From the NCBI RefSeq assembly GCF_003240585.1, contig NZ_PCDP01000001.1, positions 372,001 to 436,000 on the forward strand: a stretch of DNA of 64,000 bases, in the 5' to 3' direction. A program made the position numbers and the translations under genes. The DNA is from Arminella tubonensis. GTDB lineage: Bacteria; Pseudomonadota; Alphaproteobacteria; Rhizobiales; Rhizobiaceae. Positions 51,398 through 61,328 of this stretch are shown here, piece by piece (positions within the stretch are counted from its first letter, which is position 1; the number at the start of each line of letters is the position of its first letter). Under the pieces are notes generated by a model that saw only the letters and a program-made list of their open reading frames with translations, was not told the origin of the DNA and searched no databases.

Positions 51398-51537
51398 TGT
51401 TTTCGCCGAGTTTGAACCAACCGACGAAGTCGACCCGCCGGTGCGCCAGCTTCTGTCGCGATTGATCGCGCGCATTTCGTCAGATAGAGGAAGATGCACG
51501 CCGACGTCCCTCAATCACATCGACCGGAATCTTCGCT

Positions 51538-52785
51538 ATGCTGGCCAGCCTCGTTTCGATCGCCAGTCTGATGTTGTCAACATTCTTGATGATGGTCGGC
51601 TATGGCCTGATGAACTTCGTCGTGCCTATCCGCTCGGTCGCCGAGGGTTGGTCGACTTTCACCATCTCCGTCATCGCCACAGGCTACACCTTCGGCTTCA
51701 CCATATCCTGCATCGTCACGCCGCGCTTCGTGAAGCGTGTCGGCCATGTTCGCGTGTTCGGCGCCCTGATCTCGTTGCTCAGCGTCGGTATCCTCCTCTG
51801 CGCACTGATGGTCGACTGGCGTGCCTGGGTCGCTTTCCGCTTCATCAGCGGCTTCGGTATCGCCGGCAGCTACCTCATCATCGAAAGCTGGCTGAACGAG
51901 CGGGTCAACAACGCCAATCGTGCGACCATATTCTCGGTCTACATGATCACCTGCCTGGTCGGCTCGATCGGCGGGCAATATCTCGTGCCGCTTGGCGATC
52001 CGAAGACCACCTATCTCTTCGTTCTTTGCGGCATCATCTTTGCGCTGGCCATGCTGCCGACCGCGCTTTCGTCTGCAAAGTCGCCGACGCCGATCGCCCA
52101 GGCGAAGTTCGACCTTCCAAAGCTCTACCGGCTGTCGCCGATCGCCTTCATCGGTTCGCTGCTCTCCGGCGCCCTGTCGGGAACCTGGAACAGCCTCGGC
52201 GGCGTCTATACGCAGAATGTCGGGATGAATACCGCCCAGGGCGCGACGCTGCTTGCCTGCGTGCTTGCCGGCGGCGCGATCTCGCAGATGCCGATCGGAC
52301 GGATTTCCGACTTGATCGACCGCCGGATCATGATGATCATCTGCGGCATCGTCGGAGTCTTCGCCTGCGCCGTCATGACCATCTTCGACGCGCAGTCTAT
52401 CGTCGCGTTGTACGTCGCCGGCTTTTTCGTCGGCACGGTGCTTTATCCGATCTATGCCATCAACGTTGCCCACGCGAACGACCGCGCGGCGCCGGACGAA
52501 TATGTGACGATCTCCAGCGGTATCATGATCCTGTACGGATTGGGCACCGTCTCCGGCCCGCTCGTCGGCGGAGCGCTGATGCAGATTGCCGGGCCTTCGG
52601 GGCTTCTATGGTTCATGACGCTCAGCTTCGCGTTCTATGCGGGATATGCGGCCTGGCGGATGGCAAGACGCAAGGTTGGCGAAGGGCGCATCGAGAAGTG
52701 TGATTTCCAGGCGATGCCCCTGCCACTGCGCGGTACGGACCCCGGCACGCGCGCGATCCCCAATCCCGGGGATCAGCCGGCCTGA
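51538..52785 (+). CDS. MFS transporter (YcaD-like)
   Basis: A 415-residue inner-membrane transporter with 12 predicted helices. YGLMNFVVPIRSVAEGWSTF, then ISVIATGYTFGFTISCIVTP opens it; RFISGFGIAGSYLIIESWLN with the ESWLNE motif is typical of the YcaD/UMF-like MFS group. A hydrophilic tail of about 35 residues follows the last helix. Substrate is unknown. It begins 140 bp after the terminator that closes the preceding small genes. Confidence 0.88.
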   Translation: MLASLVSIASLMLSTFLMMVGYGLMNFVVPIRSVAEGWSTFTISVIATGYTFGFTISCIVTPRFVKRVGHVRVFGALISLLSVGILLCALMVDWRAWVAFRFISGFGIAGSYLIIESWLNERVNNANRATIFSVYMITCLVGSIGGQYLVPLGDPKTTYLFVLCGIIFALAMLPTALSSAKSPTPIAQAKFDLPKLYRLSPIAFIGSLLSGALSGTWNSLGGVYTQNVGMNTAQGATLLACVLAGGAISQMPIGRISDLIDRRIMMIICGIVGVFACAVMTIFDAQSIVALYVAGFFVGTVLYPIYAINVAHANDRAAPDEYVTISSGIMILYGLGTVSGPLVGGALMQIAGPSGLLWFMTLSFAFYAGYAAWRMARRKVGEGRIEKCDFQAMPLPLRGTDPGTRAIPNPGDQPA

Positions 52786-53072
52786 GGGACTGTTCCAAAT
52801 TAAAAATGCCATTCGGCACTAGATAAAGCCCGCCAACAGCCTGGCGAGGGCATTTCAGGAACGAGATATAGTCTTGATTCCATGAACATACGTTCGGAGC
52901 GAAGCAAACCCGATTGTATCCGCGCTCATCACAAATAGCGGCAAAGCTGCGATGGGGCTTTAGTTTTAGTTCAGAATTTAATGTAATTATATCGAAGAAC
53001 AATTCCGTCTCGGGAACCCCATTCCCGAAAAGGTGCAATGGCACCGCCGATAACGCCTGATCAGGAAGTACC

Positions 53073-55721
53073 ATGCGCACAGACACCGGCCAGATCGTCT
53101 ATCTGGCAGACTACCGCCCCACCGACTTCGTACTGGAACGTGTGGACCTGACCTTCGAACTGGACCCGACGGAGACCAAGGTCGAAGCCCGGTTGATCTT
53201 CCACCGCCGCGAAGGCACCGATACCAAGGCGCCACTTGTTCTCGATGGCGACGAGTTGGTCCTTTCCGGCCTGCTGCTCGACCAGGTGGAATTGCCGGCC
53301 GAACAATATAGCGCGATGCCGGAAAGCCTGACGGTGCGCGACCTGCCCGAGACGGCGCCGTTCGAGCTGACTATCACCACCATCATCAACCCGGAAGCCA
53401 ATACGCAGCTCATGGGTCTCTACCGCACGGGCGGCATCTACTGCACCCAGTGCGAGGCCGAGGGATTTCGTCGGATCACCTATTTCCCGGACCGGCCCGA
53501 TGTGCTGGCTCCCTACACCGTCAACATCATCGCCGACAAGGCCGCCAATCCGCTGCTGCTTTCGAACGGAAACTTCCTCGGCGGCGCCGGCTATGGCGAA
53601 GGCAAGCATTTCGCCGCCTGGTTCGATCCGCATCCGAAGCCGAGCTATCTGTTCGCACTTGTCGCCGGCGATCTGGGCGTCGTCGAAGACACGTTCACGA
53701 CCATGTCCGAGCGCGAGGTCGCGCTGAAGATCTATGTCGAGCACGGAAAAGAACCGAGAGCGGCCTATGCGATGGACGCACTCAAGCGTTCGATGAAGTG
53801 GGATGAGGAGACGTTCGGCCGCGAATACGATCTCGATATCTTCATGATCGTTGCCGTCTCCGATTTCAACATGGGGGCGATGGAGAACAAGGGTCTCAAC
53901 GTCTTCAACGACAAATACGTGCTGGCCGACCCCGAAACGGCAACCGATGCGGACTATGCCAATATCGAAGCGATCATCGCGCATGAATATTTTCACAACT
54001 GGACCGGCAACCGCATTACCTGCCGCGACTGGTTCCAGCTTTGCCTGAAGGAAGGCCTCACGGTCTTTCGCGACCACGAGTTCTCGGCCGACCAGCGCTC
54101 CCGTCCAGTGAAGCGTATCGCCGAGGTGCGCCATCTGAAGTCGGAGCAGTTTCCCGAGGACAACGGTCCGCTCGCCCATCCGGTTCGTCCGACGAAATAC
54201 CGCGAGATCAACAACTTCTATACGACGACGGTCTACGAGAAGGGCAGCGAAGTCACCCGCATGATCGCGACGCTGCTCGGCAAGGACCTGTTCAAGAAGG
54301 GCATGGACCTCTATTTCGAGCGACATGACGGCGATGCGGCAACTGTCGAGGATTTCGTCGCCTGCTTTGCCGAAGTCAGCGGTCGCGACCTGACCCAGTT
54401 TTCGCTCTGGTATCACCAGGCGGGCACACCGCTGGTCACTGCCTCCGGCACCTATGATGCGGCTAGCGCCACCTTTGCGCTCTCGCTTGAGCAGATGGTT
54501 CCGGCAACGCCCGGCCAGTCGGCCAAGGAACCGATGCACATTCCGCTGCGGCTCGGGCTCATCGCCGAAAGCGGCGCGCAGCTCACGCCCAGCGCCGTCA
54601 CTGGCGCGGAGTTTACCGATGATGTCCTGCATCTGACCGAGCGGACACAGACTGCGATCTTCCAGGGGATTTCCTCGCGGCCGGTTCTGTCGCTCAACCG
54701 CAGTTTCTCCGCGCCGATCAATCTGCACTTCGACCAGAGCACGGCCGATCTGGCGCTGATCGCGCGGCATGAGAAGGATCATTTCGCCCGCTGGCAGGCG
54801 CTGACCGATCTGGCGCTTCCAAACCTCCTGCAGGCGGCGCGTGACGCGAGCCTTCGAAAGCCGATCACCTGCGACGCCGCTTTTCTCGACGCGCTGCTCG
54901 CTGCCGCCGCCGACGAGAGCCTGGAACCGGCATTCCGCGCCCAGGCGCTCGCTTTGCCTAGCGAAGCCGACATCGCCCGCGAACTCGGCAGCAACAATGA
55001 TCCGGATGCGATCCACACCGGGCGACAGGCGATCCTGGCGCAGATTGCTGACGCAGGGAAAGACATCTTCGGCGCGCTCTACGACAGCGTGACTACATCG
55101 GGGGCCTTCAACCCGGACGCGGCAAGCGCCGGCCGGCGAGCATTGCGCAACACCGCTCTCGCCTTCCTGTCGCAGTCCGACAACGCCCCCGCCCGCGCCA
55201 AGGCTGTGTTCGACGCTGCGAACAACATGACCGATCTCAGCCACGCGCTGACCGTGCTCGCCCATCGCTTCCCGGGTTCTGCAGAAGCGCAGCAGGCTTT
55301 GGCGACCTTCAAGGCGCGCTATGAGAACAATGCGCTGGTGGTCGACAAATGGCTGGCGATCCAGGCGGCTATTCCCGGCGCCGAGACCCTGGAGCGGGTG
55401 AAGGGTCTCATGGAGGATCCACTGTTCAAACGCACCAATCCGAACCGGGTACGCGCGCTGGTCGGTACCTTTGCGTTCGCCAATCCGACCGGTTTCAGTC
55501 GCGCCGATGGTGCCGGCTACCGTTTCCTCGCGGAGGAAATCCTCGATATCGATGGCCGCAATCCACAGCTCGCAGCCCGGATATTGACCTCGATGCGTTC
55601 GTGGCGATCGCTGGAACCGGTGCGGGCCGACCACGCACATGCGGCCCTGATGCAGATCGAACGCTCCGGCGAGCTCTCGACCGACGTCAGGGATATTGTG
55701 GACCGCATCCTGAAAGAGTGA
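53073..55721 (+). CDS. pepN: Aminopeptidase N (M1 family)
   Basis: An 882-residue zinc metallopeptidase removing N-terminal residues from peptides. The N-terminal beta-saddle domain starts with TGQIVYLADYRPTDFVLERV; the exopeptidase motif GAMEN (in NMGAMENKGLNVFNDKY) and the zinc site H304-E-Y-F-H308 with Glu327 (HEYFHNW...LCLKEG) are intact. ITYFPDRPDVL and the YEKGSEVTRM catalytic-Tyr region are present. Length and layout match bacterial cytosolic PepN with the DUF3458 C-terminal domain. AGGAAG lies 5-6 bp before ATG. A terminator follows. Confidence 0.96.
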   Translation: MRTDTGQIVYLADYRPTDFVLERVDLTFELDPTETKVEARLIFHRREGTDTKAPLVLDGDELVLSGLLLDQVELPAEQYSAMPESLTVRDLPETAPFELTITTIINPEANTQLMGLYRTGGIYCTQCEAEGFRRITYFPDRPDVLAPYTVNIIADKAANPLLLSNGNFLGGAGYGEGKHFAAWFDPHPKPSYLFALVAGDLGVVEDTFTTMSEREVALKIYVEHGKEPRAAYAMDALKRSMKWDEETFGREYDLDIFMIVAVSDFNMGAMENKGLNVFNDKYVLADPETATDADYANIEAIIAHEYFHNWTGNRITCRDWFQLCLKEGLTVFRDHEFSADQRSRPVKRIAEVRHLKSEQFPEDNGPLAHPVRPTKYREINNFYTTTVYEKGSEVTRMIATLLGKDLFKKGMDLYFERHDGDAATVEDFVACFAEVSGRDLTQFSLWYHQAGTPLVTASGTYDAASATFALSLEQMVPATPGQSAKEPMHIPLRLGLIAESGAQLTPSAVTGAEFTDDVLHLTERTQTAIFQGISSRPVLSLNRSFSAPINLHFDQSTADLALIARHEKDHFARWQALTDLALPNLLQAARDASLRKPITCDAAFLDALLAAAADESLEPAFRAQALALPSEADIARELGSNNDPDAIHTGRQAILAQIADAGKDIFGALYDSVTTSGAFNPDAASAGRRALRNTALAFLSQSDNAPARAKAVFDAANNMTDLSHALTVLAHRFPGSAEAQQALATFKARYENNALVVDKWLAIQAAIPGAETLERVKGLMEDPLFKRTNPNRVRALVGTFAFANPTGFSRADGAGYRFLAEEILDIDGRNPQLAARILTSMRSWRSLEPVRADHAHAALMQIERSGELSTDVRDIVDRILKE

Positions 55722-55747
55722 TTTTCCGGTTGCCATCGCCATGATCG

Positions 55748-55774
55748 AAGCGGGTGATTTGCGCCCGCTTTTTT
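55748..55774 (+). terminator. Rho-independent terminator of pepN
   Basis: 7-bp stem AAGCGGG / CCCGCTT with a 9-nt loop, followed by TTTTCTT on the plus strand, 27 bp past the stop. Confidence 0.8.
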
Positions 55775-55950
55775 CTTGGGAGATGGGAAAGGCCCGTACC
55801 GCTCTTTTCATTGAGTCGTAAAAACCCTGCGATCGCAAATAGTTAAGAAAGTTTTACCGCGCCCTCTGGACAAGGCGAATCACCAGTGATTCATTAGGAC
55901 AGGTTCGAGCGAGCGGGCGGCGAATCACACGAGGGATCAAGGCGGTAGAG

Positions 55951-58329
55951 ATGGTGGACGTGCGGCGGGCAACCGCGGCCGATGGTCGGCTGCGTGTCAA
56001 TTTCGACGGTCTGAAGTCGTGGCAAAACGGCCTTGCCCAGCGTGCAGGGATCCGTGCGGAGACAGTGACCCGGCGCTATCCGCAGGCGGAGAACATCCTG
56101 AAGCGGGCAATCCCTGTTCTGATCATCGCCTTCCTTGCAGTCGTCGCTGCATCGCATTTTTTCGGGATGATGATGGAGCACGCGAGAATGGAGGCGGCGA
56201 CGCGCCACTCCGTCTCGCTTTCAGCGGCCGCCGCCTCGGCTGCTTTTTCCGACGATCCCACCCTGTTCGAAGCGGGCAACCGCGTTGCGGCAGAAGGTCG
56301 CCTTGCAACTTATCTGCCGCAAGACCGGCTCGACGCCAGCGGCTTCGTCCTGCTCGTCAAGGCAAGCGGTCGAGTGTTCGGCGCGTCGGCGGCAGGAACC
56401 TCCTATGTCGGGCTGGCGGTTTCCGATTTCTTTCCCGAGGTCTCCACGATCCGTCGCTTCGGCGATCGTGCCGGCGTGATCGAAACCACCATCGCCGGTG
56501 ACCCCTATTATGCGGCGATCGCGCTTGTCGGCGACAAGGGCGACTTCATACTTTCAGCCTCTTCGCTCAATCAGATCGACGATCTCTGGCGCCAGGAGCT
56601 GACGCTCAACGTCACGCTGTTTGCCGGTATCTCTTCGATCCTGCTCGTCATCCTCTATGCCTACTACGTGCAGGTGAAACGCGCCCGCGACGCGGATGAA
56701 ATCTTTCTCGAATCCAATCTGCGCGTCGAGACGGCGCTGTCGCGCGGCCGCTGCGGATTGTGGGATTTCGACTTTTCCAGCCGCGAGTTCTTCTGGTCGC
56801 GGTCGATGTACGACATGCTCGGACTGCCTGCCTCCGACAAGACGCTTTCCTTCGGTGATGCGGCTCGTTTGATGCATCCCGACGACAACAGCCTCTATGC
56901 ACTGGCGCGCTCCGTTGCCAAGGGCAATGCCGGACAGGTCGACCAAATCCTCCGCATCCGCCATGCCAAGGGACACTACGTCTGGATGCGCGCTCGTGCC
57001 CAGGTGATCCGAACCAACTCCGGCAGCGTCCACATGATCGGTATTGCCATGGACGTGACGGAGCAGCATCGGCTGGCGCAGCGCTACGCAGAGGCCGACC
57101 AGCGCCTCGCGGACGCGATCGAATGCACGTCCGAAGCCTTCGTGCTCTGGGATAAGAACGACCGCCTGGTCATGTGCAACGCTCACTATCAGCAGGCTTA
57201 CGGACTTCCCGACAGCGTATTGGTGCCAGGCACGGAACGCCTGAGCGTCTATGCAGCCGCGGCGCGGCCGGTGATCGAGCGCCGCATCGCCGACCCGGAT
57301 CGCTCCGGTTATTCGCAGACGACGGAAGTGCAGCTCGCCGACGAGCGCTGGCTGCAGATCAACGAGCGGCGCACCCGCGACGGCGGCATGGTATCGGTCG
57401 GCACCGACATCACCCTCCTGAAGCGCAATCAGGAGCGCCTGCGCGATTCCGAACGCCGGCTGATGGCGACGATCAACGACCTCTCGGCGTCGCGGCAGAT
57501 TCTCGAACGGCAGAAGGCCGAACTTTCGACCGCGAACAAGAATTACCTGGCCGAGAAGGATCGCGCGGAAGCCGCCAACAAGGCGAAGTCGGAATTCCTC
57601 GCCAATATGTCACACGAACTGCGCACACCGCTGAACGCCATCCTGGGCTTCTCGGAGATATTGCAGAACCAGATGTTCGGACCGCTCGGCTCCGGCAAAT
57701 ACGACGAATATGCCAAGGATATCCACGACAGCGGCAAGCACCTCTTGAACGTCATCAACGACATTCTCGACATGTCGAAGATCGAGGCCGGACATATCAA
57801 GCTCTATTGCGAGAGCATCGACCTCGTACCGCTCGTCGAGGAATGCCTGCGTTTCACCTCCATTCCGGCCAGAGCCAAGAATATCCTGGTCGAACAGCGC
57901 ATGTGCTCCGGCATGAGCCTGACCGCGGATCGACGCGCGATGAAGCAGATCCTGCTCAACCTGCTCTCCAATGCGGTCAAGTTCACCAATGATGGGGGAC
58001 GGATTGCCGTGCGCACCCGCGAAGTTTCCGGCGGCGTCGTGCTGACGATCGCCGATACCGGCATCGGCATTCCCAAATCCGCGCTTGGCAAGATCGGCCA
58101 GCCCTTCGAACAGGTGCAGAGCCAGTATGCCAAGAGCAAGGGCGGCTCCGGCCTTGGGTTGGCAATTTCCAGGTCTCTGACGATCCTGCACCACGGCCGC
58201 ATGAAGATCCGCTCGCGGGTCGGGTTCGGCACCGTCATCTCGATCCACATCCCCGATCAGAACAGGCAAGTCGTAGACATGTCAGTGGGCCGTGACCGTC
58301 TGGAATATGCTGCGCACAGCTTTGGATAG
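55951..58329 (+). CDS. PAS-domain sensor histidine kinase, PdhS/CbrA-like
   Basis: A 792-residue membrane histidine kinase. Two membrane helices (about 51-75: RAIPVLIIAFLAVVAASHFF; about 225-245: LFAGISSILLVILYAYYVQV) flank a periplasmic domain. PAS modules (about 265-375 and 385-490; MYDMLGLPASDKTLSFGDAA, then ECTSEAFVLWDKNDRLVMCN) and a coiled-coil linker follow. The HisKA box FLANMSHELRTPLNAILGFS holds His555 and HATPase motifs are NLLSNAVKFTNDGG and GTGIGIP-like DTGIGIPKS. The H-box type matches DivJ/PleC/PdhS/CbrA kinases that feed the DivK-CtrA cell-cycle circuit. It resembles S. meliloti CbrA by position beside pepN; this is recalled, not checked. Its 3' end overlaps glnE by 48 bp. Confidence 0.88.
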   Translation: MVDVRRATAADGRLRVNFDGLKSWQNGLAQRAGIRAETVTRRYPQAENILKRAIPVLIIAFLAVVAASHFFGMMMEHARMEAATRHSVSLSAAAASAAFSDDPTLFEAGNRVAAEGRLATYLPQDRLDASGFVLLVKASGRVFGASAAGTSYVGLAVSDFFPEVSTIRRFGDRAGVIETTIAGDPYYAAIALVGDKGDFILSASSLNQIDDLWRQELTLNVTLFAGISSILLVILYAYYVQVKRARDADEIFLESNLRVETALSRGRCGLWDFDFSSREFFWSRSMYDMLGLPASDKTLSFGDAARLMHPDDNSLYALARSVAKGNAGQVDQILRIRHAKGHYVWMRARAQVIRTNSGSVHMIGIAMDVTEQHRLAQRYAEADQRLADAIECTSEAFVLWDKNDRLVMCNAHYQQAYGLPDSVLVPGTERLSVYAAAARPVIERRIADPDRSGYSQTTEVQLADERWLQINERRTRDGGMVSVGTDITLLKRNQERLRDSERRLMATINDLSASRQILERQKAELSTANKNYLAEKDRAEAANKAKSEFLANMSHELRTPLNAILGFSEILQNQMFGPLGSGKYDEYAKDIHDSGKHLLNVINDILDMSKIEAGHIKLYCESIDLVPLVEECLRFTSIPARAKNILVEQRMCSGMSLTADRRAMKQILLNLLSNAVKFTNDGGRIAVRTREVSGGVVLTIADTGIGIPKSALGKIGQPFEQVQSQYAKSKGGSGLGLAISRSLTILHHGRMKIRSRVGFGTVISIHIPDQNRQVVDMSVGRDRLEYAAHSFG

Positions 58330-61236
58330 ACGCCGGATCTCGGCTTCGAGCGTGCGGATGTCAGGGCAATCCCCTGCCCGGCAGACGAGTTCGATCAGAC
58401 CGGCGGGGGCTTCTTCCGGATCGAACAGACCGTCGACGCAAAGCCTGATCAACTGCGCGAGCTCGGTATAGAGCGCGAGCGCCTCCAGGCAGGTGTCGAG
58501 GTCGTTTCGGTCCATCAGTCTCAGACCCAGCGCCTTCAAGGCTTCCCCAGTGTTCAAGCTGCCGGTTTCGAGTTCCACACCCTTGGCCGGCGCGATGAGC
58601 CTGAGATACTGGGCGATGAATTCGATGTCGATCAATCCGCCCGGCATCAGCTTGAGGTCCCAGATGCTTTTCGGCGGCTTTTCCTGTTCGAGGAGCACGC
58701 GCATCTCAGCCACATCCCGTGCGATTTTCGCAACGTCTGATTTGGTCGAAAGCACCTCGCCGATGATCCTCTCGGCGTCGCGGATCAGGCCGTCGTCACC
58801 ACAGAGCAGACGAGCGCGGCTGAGCGCCATATGCTCCCAGGTCCAGGCTTCCTCGCGCTGGTATTTTTCGAAGGAATTGATGCGGGTGGCGACCGGGCCC
58901 TTGTTGCCGGACGGGCGCAGGCGCATGTCCACCTCGTAGAGGACACCTTCGGCCGTCGGGGCCGAGAGTGCGGCGATCAGCCTCTGCGTGATGCGGGTGA
59001 AATAGCGCGTCGCATCGAGAGGCTTCGGGCCGTCGGATTCGCCTGCATCATCGTCGTAGTCGTAGAGCAGGATGATGTCGATGTCGGAACCGGCGGTGAG
59101 TTCGAAACTGCCGAGCTTGCCCATGCCCATGATCGCGACGCGACCGCCGGGATAGTCGCCATGCGCCAGTCTTACCTCCTTCATCACAGCCTCGAAGGCT
59201 GCTGCGACGACGAGATCAGCCAGATGCGTGAAGGCGCGTGCCGCCATCGCGCCGCTGATGCCGCCGGTCAGGAGACGGATGCCGATAAGGAAGCGCTGCT
59301 CGGACGCGAAAATCCGCAACCGGTCGAGGATCTCCTCGTAGTGGCGCGCGGAGACCAGGAAGCTCTTGATGCGCCCTGCGAGATAGTCGCGCGTCGGAAG
59401 CTCCGCCATCAGGCCCGGGTCCAGCATGCCGTCGAATACATGCGGCTTTGCAGCGATGATATCGGCGAGACGAGGTGCCGAGGACATGATGTTGACAATG
59501 AGGGACAGGAGGGCCGGATTGTTACCGAGAAGGGAGAAAAGCTGGATCCCCGCCGGCAGCCCGGAGAGGAAGTTGTTGAAGCGAAGCAACGCTTCGTCGG
59601 CCCTCTTGTTTGCGCCGAACACCTGCAGCAGTTCCGGCGTCAGTTCCGTAAGGCGCTCGCGGGCCTCGACCGACTGGGTGGCACGATAGCGCCCATAGTG
59701 CCAGGTCCTGATGACGCGCGAGATGTCCGACGGCCGCTCGAAACCAAGCTTGCGCAGCGTCTCCAGCGTATCCGGATCGTCGTTCTGGCCGGTGAAGACA
59801 AGATTGCCCGCTTCGTTTGAAAGCTTCGCTTCCTGTTCGAAAAGCCTGGAATAGCGCCGCTCGACCGTCTTCAGGATTGAAACAAGCGCCTCGGAAAAAC
59901 TCGGCGTATCGCTGAAACCCATCATGAAGGCGATGCGCTTCAGCTCGCTTTCCGTCTCAGGCAGCAGATGTGTCTGCTCGTCCCGGACCATCTGAATCCG
60001 ATGCTCGACATTGCGGAGAAACCAGTAGGCACCCGTCAGCTCATCGCGGGTTTCCTCGTCGATCCACTTCGCCTTCGTCAGTTCTTCCAGCGTTTCCTCG
60101 GTGGCGCGGGAACGCAGGGCCGGCATGCGGCCACCGGCAATCAGCTGTTGGGTCTGGACGAAAAACTCGATCTCGCGGATGCCGCCGCGACCGAGCTTGA
60201 CGTTGTGGCCCTTCACCGCGATTGCGCCGTGTCCCTTGTGGACGTGGATCTGGCGCTTGATGGAATGGATGTCGGCAATTGCGGCGTAATCCAGATACTT
60301 GCGGAAGACAAAGGGGACGAGATCCTGCACGAAGGCGGCACCGGCTACCCTGTCACCACCGACTGGACGGGCCTTGATGAAGGCAGCTCGCTCCCAGTTC
60401 TGCCCACGGCCCTCGTAATATATCATCGCGGCATCGACGGGCATCGCAAGCGGCGTTGCACCGGGATCGGGGCGTAGGCGCAGGTCGGTGCGAAACACAT
60501 AGCCGTCGGCGGTGCGCTCTTGCAGGATACGGACCAGCCGACGCATCAGCCGTGGGAAAATCTCGATAGCATCCTGCGGATCGGGCACGATGCCGGCCGT
60601 CTCGTCGAAAAAGATGACGAGGTCGATATCCGAAGAATAGTTCAGCTCTTCGGCGCCGAGCTTTCCCATTCCGAGCACGATGAGCCCAGAGCCCTCGCTC
60701 GGACGCGCAGGGTCCTTCAGGACTATCTTGCCCGCATGGTGTGCCGAGAGCAGCAGGTGATCGATGGTGGCTGAAATCGCACCTTCGGCGAGCGCGCTCA
60801 ACCAGCTCGTGGTGGCGCGGGCGTCGAAGACGCGTGCAAGATCGGCAAGCGCGATCAGGAAGGCCGCCTTTCGCTTGATGATGCGCAGGCGGCTCATGAC
60901 TTCGGACTCGGACGGCTGCCCCTCTCCCGGCAGCGTCTCCCAGGCATGGCGCGCCGCCACGACGAGTTGCTCGATCTGCGGCTCAAGCGGCTGCTCGATG
61001 GCCGCGGCGAGCACGGTTGGATCCAGCTTGGCCATGTCGCGCAGATAGGGCGATAAGGTCAGCACGCTGATGACAAACTCGCGCAGAGGCGTTTCACCCT
61101 CGAGAAGCGTCGCGACCGCCGGCTCCGATTTGCCGATGTCTTTTAGATCAGCCAGGACAGACTTCGCTTCGGTCTGATTGACGGGGCGAAGCAGCCCCTT
61201 TTGAACAGAAGCAAGACGATGATCGGATGTCGGCAT
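58282..61236 (-). CDS. glnE: Bifunctional glutamine synthetase adenylyltransferase/deadenylase
   Basis: A 984-residue enzyme adding or removing AMP on glutamine synthetase in response to PII and glutamine. Two nucleotidyltransferase domains are visible: LGAEELNYSSDIDLVIFFDE (N-terminal deadenylase domain, near residue 200) and MGKLGSFELTAGSDIDIILL YD-type (C-terminal adenylylation domain, near residue 715). Linker helices hold LGRGGIREIEFFVQTQQLIA and LMPGGLIDIEFIAQYLRLI. Length is typical. It faces the PAS kinase gene with a 48-bp 3' overlap and lies downstream of the HK/RR pair. Confidence 0.96.
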   Translation of the reverse strand: MPTSDHRLASVQKGLLRPVNQTEAKSVLADLKDIGKSEPAVATLLEGETPLREFVISVLTLSPYLRDMAKLDPTVLAAAIEQPLEPQIEQLVVAARHAWETLPGEGQPSESEVMSRLRIIKRKAAFLIALADLARVFDARATTSWLSALAEGAISATIDHLLLSAHHAGKIVLKDPARPSEGSGLIVLGMGKLGAEELNYSSDIDLVIFFDETAGIVPDPQDAIEIFPRLMRRLVRILQERTADGYVFRTDLRLRPDPGATPLAMPVDAAMIYYEGRGQNWERAAFIKARPVGGDRVAGAAFVQDLVPFVFRKYLDYAAIADIHSIKRQIHVHKGHGAIAVKGHNVKLGRGGIREIEFFVQTQQLIAGGRMPALRSRATEETLEELTKAKWIDEETRDELTGAYWFLRNVEHRIQMVRDEQTHLLPETESELKRIAFMMGFSDTPSFSEALVSILKTVERRYSRLFEQEAKLSNEAGNLVFTGQNDDPDTLETLRKLGFERPSDISRVIRTWHYGRYRATQSVEARERLTELTPELLQVFGANKRADEALLRFNNFLSGLPAGIQLFSLLGNNPALLSLIVNIMSSAPRLADIIAAKPHVFDGMLDPGLMAELPTRDYLAGRIKSFLVSARHYEEILDRLRIFASEQRFLIGIRLLTGGISGAMAARAFTHLADLVVAAAFEAVMKEVRLAHGDYPGGRVAIMGMGKLGSFELTAGSDIDIILLYDYDDDAGESDGPKPLDATRYFTRITQRLIAALSAPTAEGVLYEVDMRLRPSGNKGPVATRINSFEKYQREEAWTWEHMALSRARLLCGDDGLIRDAERIIGEVLSTKSDVAKIARDVAEMRVLLEQEKPPKSIWDLKLMPGGLIDIEFIAQYLRLIAPAKGVELETGSLNTGEALKALGLRLMDRNDLDTCLEALALYTELAQLIRLCVDGLFDPEEAPAGLIELVCRAGDCPDIRTLEAEIRRLSKAVRSIFQTVTAH

Positions 61237-61328
61237 GCGGCTCTCCGGCCTCGCGAGGAATCGCGACGCGTCACTGACAACCTAGGGCCATCAGCGGATG
61301 ACGCCAATAGGGTGCTTGAAGCGCGCTG

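Noticed and set aside
53061-55838. 925-codon minus-strand frame opposite pepN
   Set aside because: pepN has intact GAMEN and zinc motifs, while the opposite frame shows only shadow composition.
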